A stretch of DNA of 19,366 bases from Actinomycetota bacterium (GTDB lineage Bacteria; Actinomycetota; Acidimicrobiia; Spongiisociales; ZC4RG35), in the NCBI GenBank assembly GCA_027296205.1, contig JAPUJM010000074.1, forward strand, positions 1 through 19,366, read 5' to 3'. Position 1 is the stretch's first letter, and each line of letters begins with the position of its first letter. Of the stretch, positions 7,376-13,124 are shown piece by piece. The notes below the pieces were generated by a model. It saw nothing but the letters and a program-made list of their open reading frames with translations. It had not been told where the DNA came from and searched no databases. A program made the translations under genes and the position numbers.

Positions 7376-8308
7376 TTGAAAAAACTCGTCCCGATTCTCC
7401 TTTTGGTCGCGCTCGGGGTCGCCGCTTGTGGCGGTGGCTCGTCTGCTGTGATAGCAACAGTCGACGGAACCGACATCACCGTTGACGATGTCGAAAGCCT
7501 GATCGAGCCCGAGGGATCCCTCATCCCCAAAGAGGACTTCGCCCAGTTCCTCGGCTTCGAGGTTCAATGGGAGATCATCAACGCTGCAGCCAGCGAGCAG
7601 TTCGACATCGAGTTCACCGAAGAAGAGGTGGAAGCCGAGGCCGATCGCATCTATGACACCGCCGATGTCGACGTGACCCGCGAAGAGTTTGTCGCAAGTC
7701 AGGGTGTCACCGAGGAGTTTCTCCTCAACTTTGCCCGTCAGGGTCTGCTCGATGTGGCTGTCAGGGAGGCGCTGAGCGGGGAACTCGCCCCCCCTTCCCA
7801 GGAAGCGATCGATGCCGAGATGCAGACAGCCGTCGTCTCGTTGACTCAGGTTTGCGTGTCTCACATCCTGGTGGAGACAGAAGCCGAGGCCCAATCGGCC
7901 ATGGACCGTCTCGCCGCCGGCGAGGACTTCGGCGCCCTTGCATCCGAGCTGTCCTCGGATCCGGGTAGCGCGGACAACGACGGAATCCTGCCTTGCAGCT
8001 CCGCCGGCCAGTACGTCCCGGAGTTCCGTGACGCATCCCTGGTCGCACCGATTGGTGAGGTTCACCAGACCCTCGTCGAGACTCAGTTCGGATTTCACGT
8101 GATGCTGGTGACCGACCGGACCGACCCGGCCGAAGACGAGCTTCCCACCGAAGACGAGATCGTCGACACGCTGAAGGCGAGGTCCGTGGTTGCCGAGCTC
8201 GAGACGTGGTTCCTCATGCAGATGACAGCTGCGAATGTCACCGTCGACGAGGAGTACGGCGTCTGGCAGACGACACCCCAGCCCGGAGTGATCCCTCCCA
8301 CCGGATGA
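7376..8308 (+). CDS. Parvulin-type peptidyl-prolyl isomerase, predicted lipoprotein (SurA/PrsA-like)
   Basis: The 310-residue product is predicted to be exported and lipid-anchored on the outer face of the membrane, where it would help fold secreted proteins. Residues 1-18 form a lipoprotein signal peptide (KK, hydrophobic core, lipobox VAAC with Cys18). A SurA/PrsA-type N-terminal segment follows (VATVDGTDITVDDVESL and helices to about 150). The PpiC/rotamase domain covers about 155-250, with SHILVETEAEAQ, DFGALASELSSDPGSA and TQFGFHVMLVTDR. Two cysteines, Cys160 and Cys207, sit inside the rotamase domain and could form a disulfide outside the cell. The gene starts with TTG behind AAAGGA and its stop overlaps mazG (ATGA). 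A PpiC-type gene between mfd and mazG also occurs in clostridia, so the position is not random. Confidence 0.88.
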   Translation: MKKLVPILLLVALGVAACGGGSSAVIATVDGTDITVDDVESLIEPEGSLIPKEDFAQFLGFEVQWEIINAAASEQFDIEFTEEEVEAEADRIYDTADVDVTREEFVASQGVTEEFLLNFARQGLLDVAVREALSGELAPPSQEAIDAEMQTAVVSLTQVCVSHILVETEAEAQSAMDRLAAGEDFGALASELSSDPGSADNDGILPCSSAGQYVPEFRDASLVAPIGEVHQTLVETQFGFHVMLVTDRTDPAEDELPTEDEIVDTLKARSVVAELETWFLMQMTAANVTVDEEYGVWQTTPQPGVIPPTG

Positions 8309-9657
8309 TGATGATCACGATCATCGGTCTCGGTGCCGGCGACTTCGCCAGGGTCCCGGAGCCGGTGAAGTCACTTCTTCTCGATCCACGGCGGACGGTG
8401 GTGGTCCGCACCGAGCATCATCCGGCAGCACGCCAACTGGCCGATCGAAGAGATGTGGTCTTCTGCGACGATCTCTACGAGTCGGGCGACACCTTCGACG
8501 ACGTCTATGAGGCCATCGTCGCCAGGGTGGTCGAAGCCTCGAAGTCAGGTCCCGTCGTGTACGCCGTGCCCGGGAGCCCGTTGGTGGGCGAGTTCGCAGT
8601 GCGCAAGCTCCTCGACGCAGACCTCGATCTCGAAGTGATCCCCGGAGAGTCTTTTGTCGATGTGATCATCGCAGAAGTCGGTTGCGACCCACTCGATCGG
8701 GGTCTGCAGATCCTCAACGGCCACGAATTGCCCGATCCTCTGGTGTTGGACAAGCCGACCATCATCGGTCATCTCGATCGACCCGAGGTCCTCGCAGATG
8801 TTTGCGCCTCAGTCGACCGGGTGACCCCAGAGGAGACAAAGGTGACGGTGCTGGTTGGTCTGGGCGCCTCGGATGCTGCGGTAACCGAGTCCTTGCCCGA
8901 AAACGTCGACACGTCTCTTGCCGGATTTCGGACCTCGCTGTTCATCGACGCGGAACCGGCAGGTCTCATCGGTGCGGTGCGCACCATGCGAAGACTCCGC
9001 ATCGAGTGCCCGTGGGACAGAGATCAGACTCATCGGAGTCTGATCAAGAACCTGGTCGAGGAGTCCTACGAGCTGATCGACGCCATCTCGCGTCTTGACG
9101 AGAGCGATCCCGATTTGATGGCCTACGCAGAGGTTGAGGACGAGCTTGGAGACGTGCTTCTTCAAGTGCTCTTCCACTCCGTCATCGCCCGTGAAAACGG
9201 CGTGTTCGACATCGATGACGTGGCCGAGGTGATGCGTCAGAAACTGGTGCGACGACACCCCCATGTATTTGGTGACGTTGACGTGGCATCCGCCGCCGAG
9301 GTAAAGGCCAACTGGGACCTCATCAAGAAGGAGGAGAGGGGAGAGACGGGTGACGAGTCGGCACTCGACGGCGTTCCGCCGGGGATGCCGGGGCTGCATC
9401 GGGCAGCCAAGATCCAGAACCGGGCCGCCAAGGTTGGCTTCGACCCGAGCGAGGCCAGTCAAGTGGTGCCAAAGATCAACGAGGAGCTTGGCGAGCTGTC
9501 GTCGGCCATGTCGGGTGACGGTGATATCGAGGCGAGGCTCGGAGACGTGCTGTTTTCGGTGGTCGATCTGGGCCGTCACCTCGACCTGGACGCCGAGGTG
9601 GCTCTCCGGGGGGCAATCGATCGCTTTGAGGAGCGTTTTCGCCGCATGGAGACTTGA
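8305..9657 (+). CDS. mazG: Tetrapyrrole-methylase-like domain fused to MazG nucleoside triphosphate pyrophosphohydrolase (YabN type)
   Basis: The 450-residue fusion has two parts. Residues 1 to about 215 resemble the TP-methylase fold: ITIIGLGAGD (cofactor loop), VVYAVPGSPLVGE, and LEVIPGESFVDVIIAEVG followed by DPLDRGLQILNGHEL, all close to Bacillus YabN. From about 222 on is MazG, a house-cleaning hydrolase that converts (d)NTPs to NMPs. The first MazG unit has CPWDRDQTHRSL, the metal-binding EESYE (252-256) and EDELGD (278-283), then RRHPHVFGD. A second unit follows (IQNRAAKVGFD, EELGELSSAM, LGDVLFSVVDLG). What the methylase-like part acts on is unknown. Three consecutive ATGs (8305, 8308, 8311) can start it; the first overlaps the preceding stop as ATGA. 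Mycobacterial MazG, as I recall it, lacks the N-terminal domain. Confidence 0.92.
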   Translation: MMMITIIGLGAGDFARVPEPVKSLLLDPRRTVVVRTEHHPAARQLADRRDVVFCDDLYESGDTFDDVYEAIVARVVEASKSGPVVYAVPGSPLVGEFAVRKLLDADLDLEVIPGESFVDVIIAEVGCDPLDRGLQILNGHELPDPLVLDKPTIIGHLDRPEVLADVCASVDRVTPEETKVTVLVGLGASDAAVTESLPENVDTSLAGFRTSLFIDAEPAGLIGAVRTMRRLRIECPWDRDQTHRSLIKNLVEESYELIDAISRLDESDPDLMAYAEVEDELGDVLLQVLFHSVIARENGVFDIDDVAEVMRQKLVRRHPHVFGDVDVASAAEVKANWDLIKKEERGETGDESALDGVPPGMPGLHRAAKIQNRAAKVGFDPSEASQVVPKINEELGELSSAMSGDGDIEARLGDVLFSVVDLGRHLDLDAEVALRGAIDRFEERFRRMET

Positions 9658-9662
9658 GCACT

Positions 9663-9695
9663 CCCTTGTTCCCGGACCATGGCCGGGAACAAGGG
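9663..9695 (+). terminator. Strong 13-bp hairpin after mazG
   Basis: A perfect 13-bp stem (arms 9663-9675 and 9683-9695, CCCTTGTTCCCGG and its complement) with a 7-nt loop ACCATGG begins 6 nt after the mazG stop. It looks like an intrinsic terminator without a U-tract, a form proposed for actinobacteria. An ATG in frame with eno lies in the loop and is not the real start. Confidence 0.7.
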
Positions 9696-9706
9696 GGGAG
9701 CGGTGG

Positions 9707-9712
9707 TAGCTT
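9707..9712 (+). promoter_or_regulatory. Candidate -10 box for eno
   Basis: TAGCTT lies between the terminator hairpin and the eno ATG at 9742. Transcription would begin near 9719 with a leader of about 23 nt; no clear Shine-Dalgarno is seen in it. Confidence 0.35.
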
Positions 9713-9741
9713 GGCGCGCCGCGAGCGGTCTGCCGGCGTCT

Positions 9742-11019
9742 ATGACAAACACCACAATCGAGCGAATTCACGCCCGCCAGGTGCTCGACTCCCGGGGAAA
9801 CCCCACGGTCGAGGCCGAGGTCTTCACGTCAAGTGGGTTTGGTCGCGCCCTCGTACCGTCCGGGGCCTCGACCGGCACGCTGGAGGCCGTCGAGTTGCGT
9901 GACGGCGGTGACCTGTGGATGGGCAAGGCCGTCGGCAACGCTGTCGGTCACGTCAACGACACGATCGCCCCGGCGTTGCTCGGCAAGGACGTCACCCGCC
10001 AGGAGGAGATCGATCTGCTGTTGGCGGATCTCGATGGCACACCCAACAAGGAAAACCTGGGCGCCAACGCCATTCTTGCTGTCTCCTTGGGTGTCGCTCG
10101 CGCCGCCGCCGCCAGTGTGGGTCTTCCCTTGTTTCGCTATTTGGGTGGCCCCTCTGCCCGGTTGCTCCCGGTGCCGTGTCTCAACGTTCTGAACGGGGGG
10201 GCTCATGCCGCCAACTCGGTCGACATTCAGGAGTTCATGCTCGTCCCTGCCGGTCTTCCCTCATTCTCCGAGGCCCTTCGGGCCGGCGTCGAGGTCTATC
10301 ACGCCCTCAAACGAGTGATCGCCGGTCTTGGCCTCACCACCAACGTCGGCGATGAAGGAGGCTTCGCCCCCGAGCTGGCGACTAGCGAAGCCGCTCTCGA
10401 CCTGCTCGTGGAGGCGATCGATGCTGCCGGATACAAAGTTGGCGAAGAGATTGCCCTCGCCCTCGATGTCGCCGCGACCGAGATCTACCGGGAGGGTCGG
10501 TACGGCCTGGAGGGTCGTGAGCTCAGTTCGGGTGAGATGGTCGACCACCTGGCCGGTCTGGTCGACACCTATCCGCTCGTCTCCATTGAGGACGGAATGT
10601 CCGAGGACGACTGGGACGGATGGAAGGCCCTGAACGAGCGTCTCGGTGGGCGGGTCCAAATCGTGGGTGATGACCTCTTCGTCACCAACGAGGAGTTTCT
10701 TCGTCGTGGTATCGCCGAAGGCGCCGCCAACGCCATTCTGATCAAGGTCAATCAGATCGGGTCGGTCTCCGAGACACTCCACACGATGCAGTTGGCCGAA
10801 CGGGCCGGTTTCGGGCGGATGGTCAGCCATCGCAGCGGCGAGACCGAGGACACCTTCATCTCGCATCTGGTTGTGGCCACCAACGCAGGGCAAATCAAGG
10901 CGGGTGCCCCGGCACGCGGGGAACGAACCGCCAAGTACAACCAACTGTTGAGGATCGAGGAAAGGATGGGCAGCGAGGCCCGCTTCGCTGGTTGGGATCC
11001 TTTCAGTAGGGGACGATGA
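9742..11019 (+). CDS. eno: Enolase (phosphopyruvate hydratase)
   Basis: The 425-residue cytoplasmic enzyme interconverts 2-phosphoglycerate and phosphoenolpyruvate with Mg2+. Motifs in order are DSRGNPTVE, PSGASTG, the GGAHAANSVDIQEFM segment, GDEGGFAP, LALDVAATE (metal Asp), SIEDGMSEDD (metal Glu), VGDDLFVTN (metal Asp), ILIKVNQIGSVSET (catalytic Lys), SHRSGETEDT and KAGAPARGERTAKYNQLLRIEE. Length matches the family. I chose ATG 9742 because it gives the usual MTNTTIERIHARQVLDSRG start; an in-frame ATG at 9679 is in the loop of the preceding terminator hairpin. The stop overlaps the next gene by 4 nt. In actinobacteria eno is regularly followed by the FtsB/DivIC-like, DUF501 and ppx genes, as here. 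Confidence 0.98.
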   Translation: MTNTTIERIHARQVLDSRGNPTVEAEVFTSSGFGRALVPSGASTGTLEAVELRDGGDLWMGKAVGNAVGHVNDTIAPALLGKDVTRQEEIDLLLADLDGTPNKENLGANAILAVSLGVARAAAASVGLPLFRYLGGPSARLLPVPCLNVLNGGAHAANSVDIQEFMLVPAGLPSFSEALRAGVEVYHALKRVIAGLGLTTNVGDEGGFAPELATSEAALDLLVEAIDAAGYKVGEEIALALDVAATEIYREGRYGLEGRELSSGEMVDHLAGLVDTYPLVSIEDGMSEDDWDGWKALNERLGGRVQIVGDDLFVTNEEFLRRGIAEGAANAILIKVNQIGSVSETLHTMQLAERAGFGRMVSHRSGETEDTFISHLVVATNAGQIKAGAPARGERTAKYNQLLRIEERMGSEARFAGWDPFSRGR

Positions 11020-11408
11020 CTGTGTTTCGTCGTCCCGGTGCGGCCGTGGTAACACTCCTGTTTCTCGTGACGGGTGCGGCTTTCTTGACCCAGGTGGTCC
11101 CATATCGTCAGATCCTCGACTCTCAGCGTCAGGTGAGCTCGGCTCGAGCCGAGCTCGCTGCCCTCGAAGAGGACAACGAGGTCCTCGCGGCAGACATTGC
11201 CGCGCTCCAGACCGATGAGGAAGTGGAGAAGCTGGCACGGGAGAAACTTGGCTATGTCCGACCAGGCGAAACGGCCTACATTGTCCTCGACCCGCCCGAA
11301 GAAGAGACGCGGCCGCAACCGCAGACCGACGACCTCGTGATTCCCGAGGAGCGAACCTGGGTCGACATGCTCTGGGACTTCGTCACCGGTGCCGACCTAG
11401 ATTCCTAA
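11016..11408 (+). CDS. Septum formation initiator, FtsB/DivIC-like
   Basis: The 130-residue bitopic membrane protein belongs to the FtsB/DivIC family, which scaffolds the FtsL-FtsQ part of the divisome. It has a short cytoplasmic start, one membrane helix at about 8-25, a coiled coil at about 32-68 (heptads with SARAELAALEEDN), and the family motif KLAREKLGYVRPGE at 72-85, leading to TAYIVL. The C-terminal ~40 residues are acidic and Pro-rich, then end in a Trp-containing segment. The ATG overlaps the eno stop (ATGA) and has an AGGGGA ribosome site upstream, so expression is coupled to enolase. The equivalent M. tuberculosis gene in this position is Rv1024. I leave the symbol blank because FtsB and DivIC names are both used for such proteins. 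Confidence 0.88.
   Translation: MTVFRRPGAAVVTLLFLVTGAAFLTQVVPYRQILDSQRQVSSARAELAALEEDNEVLAADIAALQTDEEVEKLAREKLGYVRPGETAYIVLDPPEEETRPQPQTDDLVIPEERTWVDMLWDFVTGADLDS
11398..11403 (+). promoter_or_regulatory. Possible -10 box for the DUF501-ppx pair
   Basis: TAGATT overlaps the last codons of the FtsB/DivIC-like gene, 13 nt before the DUF501 ATG. That ATG has no Shine-Dalgarno. Weak on its own; it fits the pattern seen before other genes here. Confidence 0.25.
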
Positions 11409-11416
11409 CACTAGAC

Positions 11417-11935
11417 ATGGCTGACAATGATGATCGTGCGGTCATCGAAGCACAGGTAGGACGTCCGCTCCGTGCCGATTCGGAGGTCGTCTCACGATGT
11501 CATCTCGGATTGCCTGTGGTGGTTCGCGTTCCACCCTTGCTCGACGATGGGACACCTTTTCCGACGCTCTACTGGCTGACTTGCCCTCTGGCAAGGGCCC
11601 GCATCGCCCGTCTGGAGAGTTCCGGCGGTGTGAAACGCATGGAGACCAAATCCGAGGCCGATCCACAGTTTCGAAAGGATCTGGAGACTGCCCACCGTTC
11701 GTATGAGGCGGAGCGGGACGTCCTGCTGCCCGCTGGGGCCAACCCGACTCCGTCAGGAGGGGTGGGAGGGTCCTCGGTTGGGATCAAGTGTCTGCACGCC
11801 CATTACGCCCACACGCGGGGCGGCGGCGACAACCCGGTCGGCAACCTGGTCCAAGGGTGGATTGAGCCTCTGGATTGCTCCGAGGAGTGTGTTGTTGGTG
11901 GAGAGCCGAACCCGGCCTGGACAAGTCGCCCATGA
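11417..11935 (+). CDS. DUF501 family protein, function unknown
   Basis: The 172-residue soluble protein has no signal peptide or membrane segment. The pattern matches DUF501, a small actinobacterial family: an N-terminal QVGRP segment, GLPVVVRVPPLLDDGTPFPTLYWLTCP, ARLESSGGVKR, and GIKCLHAHYAHTRGGGDNPVG. Conserved-looking polar residues are Cys28, Cys56, Cys125 with His127, His129 and His132 (KCLHAHYAH), and Cys154/Cys158 near the end. The Cys/His cluster could bind a metal, but that is inference. It sits 8 nt after the FtsB/DivIC-like gene and overlaps ppx by 4 nt, the same order as Rv1024-Rv1025-Rv1026. Its strict link to division and polyphosphate genes suggests a role near one of these, not proven. 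Confidence 0.85.
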   Translation: MADNDDRAVIEAQVGRPLRADSEVVSRCHLGLPVVVRVPPLLDDGTPFPTLYWLTCPLARARIARLESSGGVKRMETKSEADPQFRKDLETAHRSYEAERDVLLPAGANPTPSGGVGGSSVGIKCLHAHYAHTRGGGDNPVGNLVQGWIEPLDCSEECVVGGEPNPAWTSRP

Positions 11936-12810
11936 GGGTCGGAGTCGTCGACATCGGCACTAACTCGATGCGGCTACTCGTCACCGACGGAACTACCGAG
12001 TTGGGGAGGTGGGTGCAAGTGACCGGGCTGGGACAGGGCGTTGATGCGTCCGGCAGCCTCTCCGAAGGGGCAATCGAAGCGACACTGACGGTGTTTCGCC
12101 GCTTCGGCGACCTGATGGCGAAACTGGAAGTCGAGAGGAGGATGGCAATCGCCACATCGGCTTCTCGCGATGCCAGCAACAGGGAGCCATTCTTTGACCG
12201 CGCCGAAGAGGCTCTCGGCATGAGACCCACCCTGATCAGCGGTCACCAGGAAGCAAGATTCGCCTATGAGGGCGCCACCGCGAATCAACAACTGGATCGA
12301 CCGGTGGTTGTTTCCGATATTGGCGGCGGGAGCTCGGAGTTCGTGTCGGCCACCGACGAGGTCTCGATTGACATCGGATCCGTCCGGCTCACGGAGAGGA
12401 TCCTTCCCAGCCGACCGGCTTCGCCCGGTGAGATGGATAGGGCCAGGAGTCTTGTCGATGACATGTTCGGAGAAGTGGAGGTGGGAACCGTGGGCACCCT
12501 CGTCGGCGTGGCCGGGACGTGGACCAGCATCGGGGCGATCGCCCAGGAGTTACCTGAATATGACAGGGAGCTGGTTCACGGATATTCCCTCAGCCGCAGC
12601 CGACTGAGCCAGGTGACTTCAATGCTTTCCCCGATGACTACTGAGGAGACGGCCGCCATACCGAGTCTCGATCCGAGGCGGGCGCCGGTGATCCTGGCGG
12701 GCACAGTGTTGGCGGGCGGCGTGATGGATGCGTTGGATGTGGCAGCGGTCGTGGTGTCGGAACAAGACACACTCGATGGTGCGGCTGCACACTTACTGGC
12801 TTTACCCTGA
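11932..12810 (+). CDS. ppx: Exopolyphosphatase / guanosine pentaphosphatase family protein (Ppx/GppA)
   Basis: The 292-residue protein is of the ASKHA-fold Ppx/GppA family, which removes terminal phosphate from polyphosphate or hydrolyses pppGpp to ppGpp. Motifs are VVDIGTNSMRLLV (phosphate loop 1, residues 5-17), ATSASRDASN, LISGHQEARFAYEG (the region with the catalytic Glu; usually SGxEEA, here HQEA), DIGGGSSEF (129-137), DIGSVRLTER and VGVAGTWTSIGA. It is the short form without the C-terminal helical domains of the E. coli enzyme, like mycobacterial Ppx1/Ppx2. Polyphosphate versus pppGpp preference cannot be read from sequence. ATG 11932 overlaps the DUF501 stop (ATGA); an upstream in-frame ATG at 11875 lies inside DUF501 and is unlikely. 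It is followed after 23 nt by tRNA-Leu. Confidence 0.9.
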   Translation: MRVGVVDIGTNSMRLLVTDGTTELGRWVQVTGLGQGVDASGSLSEGAIEATLTVFRRFGDLMAKLEVERRMAIATSASRDASNREPFFDRAEEALGMRPTLISGHQEARFAYEGATANQQLDRPVVVSDIGGGSSEFVSATDEVSIDIGSVRLTERILPSRPASPGEMDRARSLVDDMFGEVEVGTVGTLVGVAGTWTSIGAIAQELPEYDRELVHGYSLSRSRLSQVTSMLSPMTTEETAAIPSLDPRRAPVILAGTVLAGGVMDALDVAAVVVSEQDTLDGAAAHLLALP

Positions 12811-12833
12811 TGCAAACCTGACTCACTTACATC

Positions 12834-12920
12834 GCCCGGGTGGCGGAACGGTAGACGCGAGGGGCTTAAACCCCCTTGAGCCGAACACGGCTCGTGTGGG
12901 TTCGAAACCCACCCCGGGCA
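12834..12920 (+). tRNA. tRNA-Leu (anticodon UAA)
   Basis: A complete class II cloverleaf. The acceptor GCCCGGG pairs with CCCGGGC (12913-12919), followed by discriminator A12920. The anticodon stem AGGGG/CCCCT encloses loop CTTAAAC with anticodon TAA at 12867-12869. The long variable arm GAGCCG-AACA-CGGCTC and the T arm GTGGG-TTCGAAA-CCCAC are perfect. CCA is not encoded. It reads UUA, and by wobble UUG, codons. Confidence 0.97.
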
Positions 12921-12923
12921 CGA

Positions 12924-12952
12924 GAAAACCCGCAGTAACTCTGCGGGTTTTC
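12924..12952 (+). terminator. Intrinsic terminator after tRNA-Leu
   Basis: A perfect 12-bp stem (GAAAACCCGCAG and its complement) with a 5-nt loop TAACT begins 3 nt after the tRNA. The stem ends in TTTT on the plus strand and in TTTT on the minus strand, so it can terminate both the tRNA and the convergent MFS transcript. Confidence 0.9.
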
Positions 12953-12973
12953 CTGACAAAGGTCGCAGGACCC

Positions 12974-12995
12974 GGGCCGGTGGGTGGGGGAGGGG
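12974..12995 (+). other. G-quadruplex-type G-tract in the tRNA-MFS intergenic region
   Basis: Four runs (GGG 12974-12976, GGG 12982-12984, GGGGG 12986-12990, GGGG 12992-12995) with loops of 5, 1 and 1 nt fit the G3+N1-7 rule. It lies in the non-coding 12953-13124 stretch between the tRNA terminator and the convergent MFS stop. In that stretch I also see a 7-bp stem at 13014-13031 and two copies of ACCCGGGCC (12970-12978, 13008-13016), but no gene. Confidence 0.5.
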
Positions 12996-13124
12996 AGAGG
13001 AACCGAACCCGGGCCCCACGGAATCGCGGGGACAGATCTTCCTCTCAGCGAAAACGGATATTCTCGACCTCTGGATCAACCCCGTTGCCGGAGTGTACCC
13101 CCTTTTGCCGGCTCTCCAACTCTC

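Noticed and set aside
9679..9741. Upstream ATG of enolase
   Set aside because: It lies in the loop of the terminator hairpin, before the predicted transcript start, and adds residues not found in enolases.
12994..13080. tRNA-like 3' half on the minus strand (GGGTTCGGTTCC after a long stem like a serine variable arm)
   Set aside because: The T stem has only two or three pairs, A58 is missing, and no matching 5' acceptor or anticodon arm can be drawn.
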